Origin: Alistipes sp.
Lineage (GTDB): Bacteria; Bacteroidota; Bacteroidia; Bacteroidales; Rikenellaceae
Direction: 5' to 3'
Length of the DNA stretch: 64,000 bases
Assembly: GCA_017416915.1 (NCBI GenBank)
Contig: JAFQAN010000019.1
Coordinates: 1 to 64,000 of the forward strand
In this document: positions 1 through 6,868 of the stretch, piece after piece
How the letters are laid out: each line of letters starts with the position of its first letter
Position numbering within the stretch: position 1 is the stretch's first letter
Notes under the pieces: generated by a model
Databases searched by the model: none
The model's input: only the letters and a program-made list of their open reading frames with translations
What the model was told of the DNA's origin: nothing
Translations under genes and position numbers: made by a program

Positions 1-33
1 CACTCGGCGCCCTTCTGACACCAAGCTCTTGTC

Positions 34-103
34 GTGATAGCGGCGCATCTGCGGCACCAAGCTCGTTCGTCTGAATGGGGATGTACGCCAAGTACACCCC
101 CAT
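34..103. repeat. Intergenic hairpin repeat, copy 1
   Basis: A GTGATAGCGGCGCATC block (34-49) leads into a hairpin at 75-103: ATGGGG pairs with CCCCAT, then TGTAC pairs with GTACA around a 5-base loop. The same block and a GTAC-rich hairpin recur near 29500 and 46100, so this is one copy of a dispersed family. It lies in the gene-free first 360 bases. What it does is unknown. Confidence 0.6.
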
Positions 104-165
104 CCAGCCAAACTTCGACTTGGCACCACATCTGCACCACTCTGACGACAAGTGGCCTCGCGCAA

Positions 166-210
166 CTGAGAATGACTGAGAACGCCTGAGAACGCCTGAG
201 AACGCCTGGG
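166..210. repeat. 10-bp tandem repeat array
   Basis: Exact 10-base periodicity with the unit AACGCCTGAG, about 4.5 units, the first diverged (AATGACTGAG). The same unit makes a longer array at 29611-29708. Stop codons and intergenic position argue against coding. Confidence 0.85.
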
Positions 211-227
211 TTTTTAGCAGTCTCTTA

Positions 228-299
228 GTCCCGTCGTCCCGTCGTCCCGTCGTCTTGTGGTCTCGTTGTCTCGTGGTCTTGTGGTCTCGCAGTCTCGTA
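228..299. repeat. 8-bp tandem repeat array
   Basis: Nine consecutive 8-base units, three GTCCCGTC and then diverged GTCTTGTG/GTCTCGTN forms. Simple-sequence array between the direct and inverted decamer arrays. No gene is visible here. Confidence 0.85.
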
Positions 300-308
300 G
301 GCGCGCTT

Positions 309-358
309 CCCAGTCGTTCCCAGTCTTTCTCAGTCTTTCTCAGCCATTCCCATTCTCA
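309..358. repeat. Inverted 10-bp repeat array
   Basis: Five 10-base units of the CTCAGTCTTT type. Read on the other strand they become GAGAAAGACT-like units resembling the decamers at 166-210, so the two arrays face each other across the octamer array. Confidence 0.7.
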
Positions 359-360
359 CA

Positions 361-389
361 AAAAAAAAGGCTGACCCGCAGGTCAGCCT
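361..389 (-). terminator. Rho-independent terminator of the cysteine hydrolase gene
   Basis: AGGCTGACC and GGTCAGCCT form a perfect 9-bp stem around CGCA. Read on the minus strand it is followed by a run of T (A-run at 361-368). It sits 24 bases beyond the stop codon of the minus-strand gene at 413-964. Confidence 0.85.
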
Positions 390-412
390 ATCACTATTAG
401 CACTCCACAATG

Positions 413-964
413 TTAAAACATCTCGAACAGCTCCTCGTTGCTGTAAGCGTCTGCGCCGTAGCACTGTTTGAGGTATGCCAAGCCGTTGAGGTAGTCCTCC
501 TCCGTAAACGAGTCGGTAGCCTCGCGCGCAACAACTACGTCGTAGCCCAACGAGAAGGCATCTGCCGAGGTGTGGCGTACGCACATATGGGCGTGCAAGC
601 CCGTCATCACCACCGTCTGAACACCAAGCTCTTTGAGCAGGATGTCAAGCTCGGTCTGGAAAAAGCCACTGTAACGGCGCTTAGGTACAACATAGTCCTT
701 GTCCGAGAGGTTAAGCTCTGCGATAACCTCCGCACCAGGTGTGCCGATGATGGCGTGGTCGCCCCAGATGGTCAGCTCACGGTCGATGCCGGCGCGGTGT
801 GCGTCGTTGCAGAAGATTACGGGAACACCTGCCTCGCGCGCCTTGTCTAACAGACGTGCTGTGGCGGGAACAATAGCTTTGGCGCGGTCGCAAGTGAGAG
901 CCCCATAGACAAAGTCGTTGAGCATATCAACGACAAGAATTGCAGGTTTGTTCAACTTTTTCAT
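413..964 (-). CDS. Isochorismatase-family cysteine hydrolase
   Basis: A 183-residue cytosolic hydrolase of the nicotinamidase/isochorismatase superfamily. The Asp-Lys-Cys catalytic set is visible: D13 in VVDMLNDF, K95 in VVPKRRYSGF and C128 in HAHMCVRHT. Length is normal for the family. I chose the ATG at 964 (MKKLNKP) because the upstream in-frame extension to 1069 covers the promoter region and is not protein-like. Family members hydrolyse nicotinamide, isochorismate, ureidoacrylate or related amides. The substrate cannot be told here; a pncA role in NAD salvage is possible but the metal-site histidine pattern was not verified. It is a single gene with its own promoter and terminator. Confidence 0.85.
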   Translation of the reverse strand: MKKLNKPAILVVDMLNDFVYGALTCDRAKAIVPATARLLDKAREAGVPVIFCNDAHRAGIDRELTIWGDHAIIGTPGAEVIAELNLSDKDYVVPKRRYSGFFQTELDILLKELGVQTVVMTGLHAHMCVRHTSADAFSLGYDVVVAREATDSFTEEDYLNGLAYLKQCYGADAYSNEELFEMF

Positions 965-996
965 TACACTACAAAATTTGTTGGTATAAACTAATT

Positions 997-1004
997 CAAA
1001 GTTA
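997..1004 (-). promoter_or_regulatory. -7 promoter box of the cysteine hydrolase gene
   Basis: On the minus strand the sequence is TAACTTTG, matching the Bacteroidetes -7 consensus TAnnTTTG. It lies 32 bases upstream of the chosen ATG at 964 and supports that start over the longer frame. No clear -33 box. Confidence 0.6.
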
Positions 1005-1078
1005 TGGATAAAAAATGAAAATTGCAACTCATTTGGACGTAATGACCAATTTGGGGTAAAATATATCATTTTTAAGGG

Positions 1079-2149
1079 TTAAAGTAGCTCTTTGAGCTTC
1101 GAGCCAAGCTCCGAATTTTCCACTATGCCGTTGATATGTTCTGCCCCCGTGCCGTAGAGATATACGGGGACCATCTCTGCCGAGTGTCCATCAGTTGTCC
1201 AGCGGTACTCCACACCTTGCTCCGAGAGGTTGAAGTCGGAGTTGCTGCTTACGATAGCCATACCGCCCGTGTCGTGGTCGGCTGTAACGACTACCAGTGT
1301 GCCAGGTGTGCGGCGGGCATACTCCACGGCCGCCTCCACGGCGAGCATAAAGCTCTGCATCTCTTTTTGCATAGCCTTGGCGTCGTTGCCGTGGCCCATA
1401 CCGTCGATGAGCGACCCCTCGACCATCAGCACAAAGCCGTTGTTGTTGTCGCGCTGGTCGAGGAGCGATATTGCCCTCTTGGTGGCCTCTGCAAGATAGT
1501 CGCCCGAGTCGGCACCCACCTCCCAGTCGGCAAGTAGCGCTATGGTGCGTCGCTCTGCCGTGCAGCTATCGAGTTGCTCCATTGTGCGCGCTACGTTAAA
1601 GCCTCTGCTGTGTAGCTCCTCTATGGCTGCCTCCTCGCTGCCGTACGCCTTTATGAACTCCGCCATACCACCGCCTATGGCGACATCCAAGCTGCTCTGG
1701 GCGAGCTGACGCGATATGAGCGTATATTCGTGGCGGTTGGTGGTGTGAGCGTAGAAGGCTGCGGGGGTGGCGTGTTGTAGGTAGGTTGTTACAACCACGC
1801 CTGTTGCCATACCTTTGCGCGACGCCGCGGCGCATAGCGACTCCAACTCTGTGCCGTCGGGCAGTACGCCTAAGTAGGTGTTGTTGGTCTTCTGCCCTGT
1901 GGCAAGCGCTGTGCCTGCTGCGGCAGAGTCGGTAACGCGGTTATCCAGAGAGTATGTCTTTGTGAGTGCTATGTTATCCGCCTCGTCGAAGATGGTCTTC
2001 TCGTAGCGGTTTTCGAGCTGCATCATCGCCACAGGTGCCAAACCCATACCGTCGCCTATAAGCAAGATTATGTTTTTTACGGGTTGCTGTGCTGTGGCGT
2101 TAAACGCGAATACGACCATAAATGTCGCTAAAAGATACAATTTTCGCAT
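1079..2149 (-). CDS. Alkaline phosphatase, exported
   Basis: A 356-residue phosphomonoesterase of the alkaline phosphatase superfamily. A Sec signal peptide covers about residues 1-20 (MRKLYLLATF... ending ATAQ), so it acts in the periplasm. Metal and catalytic motifs appear in order: LIGDGMG (D33), RVTDSAAAG with nucleophile S75, QHATPAAFYAH near 125-135, then VEGSLIDGMGHGND, VTADHDTGG and TDGHSAEMVPV. It is shorter than E. coli PhoA, as is usual for Bacteroidetes versions. Likely role is release of phosphate from organic esters. It is a single gene divergent from ung. No Pho-box-like operator was recognised. Confidence 0.9.
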   Translation of the reverse strand: MRKLYLLATFMVVFAFNATAQQPVKNIILLIGDGMGLAPVAMMQLENRYEKTIFDEADNIALTKTYSLDNRVTDSAAAGTALATGQKTNNTYLGVLPDGTELESLCAAASRKGMATGVVVTTYLQHATPAAFYAHTTNRHEYTLISRQLAQSSLDVAIGGGMAEFIKAYGSEEAAIEELHSRGFNVARTMEQLDSCTAERRTIALLADWEVGADSGDYLAEATKRAISLLDQRDNNNGFVLMVEGSLIDGMGHGNDAKAMQKEMQSFMLAVEAAVEYARRTPGTLVVVTADHDTGGMAIVSSNSDFNLSEQGVEYRWTTDGHSAEMVPVYLYGTGAEHINGIVENSELGSKLKELL

Positions 2150-2175
2150 AGCATCATACTTTTTGTGATTTTATA

Positions 2176-2207
2176 TTGGCAAAAATACAAAAAAAATTGT
2201 ATCTTCG
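2176..2207 (+). promoter_or_regulatory. Promoter of ung, overlapping the alkaline phosphatase promoter
   Basis: TTGG at 2176-2179 and TATCTTCG at 2200-2207 with a 20-base spacer fit the Bacteroidetes -33/-7 pattern reading rightward. On the minus strand TATTTTTG (bases 2180-2187) is the likely -7 box of the alkaline phosphatase gene, so the two promoters overlap. Confidence 0.55.
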
Positions 2208-2245
2208 CAATTCAGAATTATAACAATATTTTTCCGATACCGCTT

Positions 2246-2911
2246 ATGGTTGATGTCCGCATTGCAGCCGACTGGAAGGCAGTCCTTCAAGAGGAGTTCT
2301 CGAAGCCCTATTTCGAGGCTCTTGTGCGCTTCGTGCGCGAGGAGTATGCCTCGGGCGAGGTCTTTCCCGCGGGGCGTAACATCTTCCGTGCCTTCGATAA
2401 GTGTCCCTTCGATAGTGTCAAGGTGGTTATCATCGGGCAGGACCCATATCACGGTGTTGGTCAAGCTAACGGGTTATGCTTCTCGGTAAACGAGGGGGTG
2501 CCTTTTCCGCCATCGTTGCAGAATATCCTACGCGAGGTACACGACGATACGGGTGCGGCTATACCTACCTCTGGCGAGTTAGACCGCTGGGCGGAGCAGG
2601 GTGTGTTGCTGCTCAACGCAGTCCTCACGGTGCGCGCACACGAGGCGGCGTCGCACGCAGGACGTGGCTGGGAGCAGTTTACCGACGCGGTGGTACGTGC
2701 CGTGGCGGAGCGTAAGCAGGGCGTTGTATATATGTTGTGGGGTAGTTATGCGCAGCGTAAGGGCGCTATTGCCGACCCCAACCGCAACCTTATACTTCGT
2801 GCGGTGCATCCCTCGCCGCTCTCGGCATATAGGGGTTTCTTTGGCTGTCGGCACTTCTCGGCGGCTAACGACTACCTGCTTGCGCGCGGTGAGCAACCGA
2901 TAGTGTGGTAG
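2246..2911 (+). CDS. ung: Uracil-DNA glycosylase
   Basis: A 221-residue family-1 uracil-DNA glycosylase that removes uracil from DNA at the start of base excision repair. Diagnostic motifs are GQDPYHG (64-70, catalytic D66), the PPSLQNI loop, LLLNAVLTV, and HPSPLSAYRGFFGCRHFS with the catalytic-site H188. Length is typical. I chose the ATG at 2246 (MVDVRIAADW) because the longer in-frame extension runs back through the promoter and reads as low-quality sequence. A small membrane-protein gene follows after 26 bases and may be co-transcribed. Confidence 0.97.
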   Translation: MVDVRIAADWKAVLQEEFSKPYFEALVRFVREEYASGEVFPAGRNIFRAFDKCPFDSVKVVIIGQDPYHGVGQANGLCFSVNEGVPFPPSLQNILREVHDDTGAAIPTSGELDRWAEQGVLLLNAVLTVRAHEAASHAGRGWEQFTDAVVRAVAERKQGVVYMLWGSYAQRKGAIADPNRNLILRAVHPSPLSAYRGFFGCRHFSAANDYLLARGEQPIVW

Positions 2912-2937
2912 TTAAATGAGAATAAAAACGAAAAATT

Positions 2938-3162
2938 ATGATAAATCAATTACGTTTCTTAAAGGTTATTTGTCTGCTTGCCGTCATCTTTGGCGCTCCT
3001 TGCAGCTTGTGGTTTGCTGCCACAGGCAGACTTATGTTTGCACTTATCACAGCTGTCGTGGTCATCGCGGCATTTACGGGCTTTATCATCTCGAAGCGCA
3101 GTATTCGAATGATGAAGGAGATGGAGTATCAGTCTGTCGATGACGACATTAAACCCGTATAG
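2938..3162 (+). CDS. Small two-helix membrane protein, unknown function
   Basis: A 74-residue protein not recognised as a known family. Two hydrophobic stretches, about residues 8-29 and 32-52, are joined by a very short turn (TGRLM), giving a helical hairpin in the inner membrane with a charged C-terminal tail (KRSIRMMKEMEYQ). It follows ung by 26 bases on the same strand and precedes a strong terminator, so it probably shares the ung transcript. A different frame starting at 2916 overlaps it but is not membrane-like. Confidence 0.6.
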   Translation: MINQLRFLKVICLLAVIFGAPCSLWFAATGRLMFALITAVVVIAAFTGFIISKRSIRMMKEMEYQSVDDDIKPV

Positions 3163-3254
3163 GCGAAGTTCGTTGTTTTATTTTCAAGGTGTTGATGCAA
3201 GGCGTTGATACAAAACGCGCCGCTTTTGGCATCAAAAGCTACTTTCAGCAATTT

Positions 3255-3287
3255 AGGCTAACCTTTTCGGGGTTAGCCTTTTTTTAC
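3255..3287. terminator. Bidirectional terminator between convergent genes
   Basis: AGGCTAACC pairs perfectly with GGTTAGCCT around TTTTCG, followed by a T-run. It ends the ung transcript. Its right edge touches the stop codon (3284) of the convergent LicD-glycosyltransferase gene, so it may also act on that strand. Confidence 0.85.
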
Positions 3288-5071
3288 ATTCCTCTGCGGC
3301 GTAGCATCCACGCCATTGAGCGGTAGAGGCTGTCGAAGAGCGGGCGTAGGGCGCGAGGTAGGCTGTTCGTTACCCTTAGGCGGCGCAGCTGTCGGCTGTT
3401 GTGGCGACTATAACCGAATGTCTCGATGGCGCGTTGTGCATCCTCCGTGCCGCCGTGTACCGACTGCGTTATAGCCTTGCCTATGCCCACGCGGGCGATA
3501 TACTCGTTGAGTGTTGGGTCACCATCCTTCGTGTAGAGTGCTGCGATGCTCTCCGCGCACCTCTCGGGGCGATATATCTTTGCTGAGCGGTTTGATGCGG
3601 TGCGGGCGTAGCGCACCAGAGGCATCGTCGAGAAGCAGAACTTCGAGCCTTGCCCGATAAGACGTATCCACAGCCATTGGTCCTCGCCTATGCGCATACC
3701 ATCGGGAAAGCCGCCTGCGCGTAGCACCGCCTCGCGGCGCAGCGTAGCGGTGGAGGGGATGATGGGGTAGCGACCCTGCAATGCCTCCTCAGCGGGGTTT
3801 ATGATGCCCTCGGTGGTGGGTGTGGGGGCTGCTATTAGCCTCTTGTTGTTTACTATGCTAAATGCCGTCGAGTAGCACTCCACGTCGGGGTAGTACTCCA
3901 TAAGTCGTGCTATCTCGGCGATATATCCCGAAAGGTAGTAGTCGTCGGCATCGAGAAGTGCTATGTACTCGGTCGTCGCCTCACCTATGGCGCGGTTACG
4001 TGCGGCACTCACGCCGCTGTTGTCCTGACGTACAAGGCGCATATTTGCCTCAGGGTGGTCGGCGATAAAGCGCTCGACGATGGCTGCTGAGCTATCCGTA
4101 GAGCCGTCATCGACGATGATGACCTCGTGCGGCGCGAGGCTCTGCTCCACAACAGAGCGTAGGCAGCGCTCCACCTCCCGCTCCTTATTATACAGTGGTA
4201 TAACTATGGTGATGCGTTGCGCCTCAGCCGATGTGAGTCGCTCGGAGAACATAAGCTGCTCGGGGGCGTGGTTTAATTGCTTCTCCTCGGGTAGCCACTT
4301 GCTAATGTCGCCGTAGTGGTTGCGCAGGTACTGCTCCAAGCTACTCGGCGCCCACACCATCATATCGCCAAAGCGACGACGCTCGGGGTTGTCGATAGCC
4401 GTGCGTGGTATCATATCTTTGGGCATACGCACGATATTGTAGCGCGTAGCGTCGGTATGGTTGTAGCGCGTAAGCTCGCGGTGTAGGCGGCGGTAGATGC
4501 GTCGCTTGCTCATCACAAGGCACGTGAGGCGTATCGCCAAGCACGATAAAAAGCCTTTGGGAAGCACTACGCCATTGTTTGCCTTGCCCCACCAGCGCCA
4601 TAGCCACACGCTCTTTGCCGTGAAGCAGTTTACCCAGAATTTTACCCTAAGCCTCTGACGTCGCTCCTTCGCGGCGTTGTCGGGAATGAGGTCGTAGGGA
4701 AAGATGTCGATATATATGCCCTGCTCGATGTCGAGACCCACCCACTCGCTCTCTACGAAGCGGGTGCCGCGCTTGCGTATCTTCGTAAAGTAGAAGGGCG
4801 TGTTGGGGTCGGTCGTAAACTCCTGCAAGATGTAGTCGGGGTGTAGGTGTTTGGGTGCTTCGCGTAGGAATCGCTCGTAGTTCTCGCGCGTCATACCTAA
4901 GTCGATGTCGTCATCCCACGGCACTATCCCCTCGAAGAAGTGGGCGCCCATAGCCGTCCCGCCCTGTATGAAGTAGGGGATGTCGCATAGCTCCGCCACA
5001 CGCACAACCTCGCGTAGGATGTCGTATAGCTCGACGTGTAGCTGTCGTAGTATGTCGCTATTGTACTTCAT
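3284..5071 (-). CDS. LicD-family phosphotransferase fused to a GT2 glycosyltransferase
   Basis: A 595-residue two-domain protein. Residues about 25-265 are a LicD/nucleotidyltransferase-fold domain with FIQGGTAMGAHFFEG and the metal-binding PWDDDIDLGM (D53-D57). Residues about 295-500 are a family-2 glycosyltransferase with ITIVIPLYNKE, VIIVDDGSTDSS, DNSGVSAARNRAIG and the DxD site LLDADDYY. LicD proteins transfer phosphocholine or other phospho-substituents to surface glycans, so the fusion probably both extends and decorates a surface polysaccharide on the cytosolic face. I chose the ATG at 5071, one base after the stop of the LuxE-like gene, which implies translational coupling. The longer frame to 5125 overlaps that gene and was rejected. 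Substrate unknown. Confidence 0.88.
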   Translation of the reverse strand: MKYNSDILRQLHVELYDILREVVRVAELCDIPYFIQGGTAMGAHFFEGIVPWDDDIDLGMTRENYERFLREAPKHLHPDYILQEFTTDPNTPFYFTKIRKRGTRFVESEWVGLDIEQGIYIDIFPYDLIPDNAAKERRQRLRVKFWVNCFTAKSVWLWRWWGKANNGVVLPKGFLSCLAIRLTCLVMSKRRIYRRLHRELTRYNHTDATRYNIVRMPKDMIPRTAIDNPERRRFGDMMVWAPSSLEQYLRNHYGDISKWLPEEKQLNHAPEQLMFSERLTSAEAQRITIVIPLYNKEREVERCLRSVVEQSLAPHEVIIVDDGSTDSSAAIVERFIADHPEANMRLVRQDNSGVSAARNRAIGEATTEYIALLDADDYYLSGYIAEIARLMEYYPDVECYSTAFSIVNNKRLIAAPTPTTEGIINPAEEALQGRYPIIPSTATLRREAVLRAGGFPDGMRIGEDQWLWIRLIGQGSKFCFSTMPLVRYARTASNRSAKIYRPERCAESIAALYTKDGDPTLNEYIARVGIGKAITQSVHGGTEDAQRAIETFGYSRHNSRQLRRLRVTNSLPRALRPLFDSLYRSMAWMLRRRGM

Positions 5072-5072
5072 A

Positions 5073-6047
5073 TTATAGGATGTCGTGTACGAGAAGGTTA
5101 CAACCACGAATATCGCTCTTGGCAATGCGCCCCTCGATGGCGAAGCTGCCGTCGTCGTATATGCGTCCTACGTCTTGCGTCTGTACGAAGGCGCACGACG
5201 AGAGGTTGCCTAAGTCTATAATGTCGATGCCGCCACGCATAGCGTGTGGATGGTGGTCAAACGGGTCGTTTATGTCGCGCACGAGGACCCTCATCCAGCG
5301 CGGCGTGCGGAAGATGCCCTCGCCCGAGGAGTATGCCTGCGACATAAGCTCCGCCATACCGTACTCCGAGGCTATATGCTCCACGCCGAAGCCGTCGCAG
5401 AGAATCTTGTGTAGCTCGCTCTTCGAAATCTCCTTGCGGCGTCCCTTCATACCGCCCGTCTCCATAACTATCGTGTTGTCGAGCTTCGGGGCGTACCTCT
5501 CCGCAAGGTCCCACAGCGCGTAGCTCACGCCGAGCAGTATCTTTGGCTTCGGGTCTGCCTTCATATCGGCGATGAGGCGCTCGTAGTCGTTGAGGTAGAA
5601 GCCGCCGCTACCAGCCTCCGCGATGAGACTATCGACCATATATACCAACGATGACCCCTCGCGCTCCAAGTACGAGGGGAGCAGACCGTAGATGCTCCAC
5701 CCCGCAGCCTTGCCGTAAAACTCCTCGAAGGCGGCTGTGAAGCAGCGGCGATAGTCGTCGAGAGATGCTACGAGGTGGCGCGAGGGCGTGGTGTTGCCCG
5801 TGTTACTCGACGTGAAGACTATCTCTGGCTCTTTGTCGGAGCAATATACATCCTCCGTCTTGAATAGCTCGATAGGCATAAAGGGTATCTCTTCGATGCT
5901 TTGCACGGCGTGGCTGTCGATGCCGAGCAATTCGATGTATCGACGATAGGGTGCGCACCGCTCGGCTTGATAGTGGAACAGGTCGAGGGCGGCAGCCTCA
6001 AACGCGGCGTCGCTATCTATCGAGAGTATTCTGTCGATGGTCATCAT
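5073..6047 (-). CDS. LuxE/PaaK-like acyl-protein synthetase family protein
   Basis: A 324-residue cytosolic protein resembling the LuxE acyl-protein synthetase family, a branch of the adenylate-forming enzymes. Supporting segments are EIPFMPIELFKTEDV near the N-terminus, the nucleotide-loop-like FTSSNTGNTTPSRH, METGGMKGRRKEIS and SEYGMAELMSQAY. Family members activate a carboxylate as an acyl-adenylate. No fatty-acid reductase (LuxC-like) gene is nearby, so bioluminescence-type chemistry is not implied. It is the first gene of a two-gene operon with the LicD-GT2 fusion, which suggests modification of a surface glycan. The ATG at 6047 is followed directly by a second ATG (6044); either may be used. 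Confidence 0.75.
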   Translation of the reverse strand: MMTIDRILSIDSDAAFEAAALDLFHYQAERCAPYRRYIELLGIDSHAVQSIEEIPFMPIELFKTEDVYCSDKEPEIVFTSSNTGNTTPSRHLVASLDDYRRCFTAAFEEFYGKAAGWSIYGLLPSYLEREGSSLVYMVDSLIAEAGSGGFYLNDYERLIADMKADPKPKILLGVSYALWDLAERYAPKLDNTIVMETGGMKGRRKEISKSELHKILCDGFGVEHIASEYGMAELMSQAYSSGEGIFRTPRWMRVLVRDINDPFDHHPHAMRGGIDIIDLGNLSSCAFVQTQDVGRIYDDGSFAIEGRIAKSDIRGCNLLVHDIL

Positions 6048-6070
6048 ACGTGTATGCGTATAGTTACTTA

Positions 6071-6078
6071 CAAAGATA
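6071..6078 (-). promoter_or_regulatory. -7 promoter box of the luxE-like/licD operon
   Basis: TATCTTTG on the minus strand, an exact TAnnTTTG match, 23 bases upstream of the ATG at 6047. Confidence 0.65.
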
Positions 6079-6128
6079 CAAAAAAATGGCTTACGCCACA
6101 CTATGCCATCCAAAAAATCGCCATTTCG

Positions 6129-6222
6129 GAGCCTCCGCCACACCTATATAAAAGATTAAGAGCCGACCAAACGTTGTGTAGGGTCGGCTCTCAATCTGTT
6201 TACCTCCGAGTGGTGGAGGCTC
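6129..6222 (-). terminator. Terminator of thrS-infC with nested inverted repeat
   Basis: The inner hairpin pairs GAGCCGACC (6160-6168) with GGTCGGCTC (6182-6190). Read on the minus strand it is followed by CTTAATCTTTT, a terminator tail. An outer 13-base inverted repeat (6129-6141 and 6210-6222, one mismatch) encloses it and abuts the infC stop codon, making a long nested stem. Confidence 0.8.
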
Positions 6223-6834
6223 TTACTTCTTGCTCTTAGGCGCGAGAATCATATTCATCTTCTTGCCGTCGAGCTTAGGCATAAGCTCCACACGTGCAAT
6301 CTCCTCCAAGTCGTTGGCGAAGCGCAACAGCAAAATCTCGCCCTGCTCCTTGAAGACGATAGAGCGGCCGCGGAAGAAGACGTATGCCTTAACCTTAGCG
6401 CCCTCTTTGAGGAAGTTCTCGGCGTGTTTAAGCTTGAAGTTGTAGTCGTGGTCGTCGGTCTGTGGACCGAAACGAATCTCCTTGATGACGACCTTAACCT
6501 GCTTAGCCTTAATCTCCTTAGCCTTCTTCTTCTGCTGGTACAGAAACTTCTGGTAGTCGGCAATGCGACATACGGGCGGCTCTGCCTTGGGCGAAATCTC
6601 GATAAGGTCGAGTTCCATCTCGTCGGCAAGGCGTATCGCCTCCTTGATGGGCAATACGAGGTTAGGCTCAACGTTTTCGCCTACCACACGCACCTGAGGT
6701 GCTGTGATTTCGTCGTTGATGCGATGCGGGTTCTCCTGCACGGGACGGCGTCCACGTGCATCGCGCTGTTGATTGTTGTTCTGGTTATTCCCCTGCACCT
6801 GTGGGCGAGGTCGGAATGGAAATTGTCCTGCCAA
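6223..6834 (-). CDS. infC: Translation initiation factor IF-3
   Basis: A 203-residue initiation factor that binds the 30S subunit and checks start-codon pairing. The N-domain has [14 protein letters not shown] and ALDLIEISP-like [24 protein letters not shown]. The C-domain has [25 protein letters not shown]. An Asn/Gln-rich tail of about 35 residues precedes the N-domain. The start is a TTG at 6834. An in-frame stop lies four codons upstream and no ATG lies between it and the conserved domain, so the rare start is forced. Rare starts are known for infC genes and allow autoregulation. It follows thrS by 34 bases. The usual partners rpmI and rplT do not follow; a terminator does. Confidence 0.95.
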   Translation of the reverse strand: MAGQFPFRPRPQVQGNNQNNNQQRDARGRRPVQENPHRINDEITAPQVRVVGENVEPNLVLPIKEAIRLADEMELDLIEISPKAEPPVCRIADYQKFLYQQKKKAKEIKAKQVKVVIKEIRFGPQTDDHDYNFKLKHAENFLKEGAKVKAYVFFRGRSIVFKEQGEILLLRFANDLEEIARVELMPKLDGKKMNMILAPKSKK

Positions 6835-6868
6835 ATTGGTTAATTGTTAGTTATACTTAAATTGTTTG

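Noticed and set aside
166-358. Repeat arrays as a CRISPR locus
   Set aside because: Units are 8-10 bases with no spacers between them and no cas genes nearby; they are simple tandem arrays.
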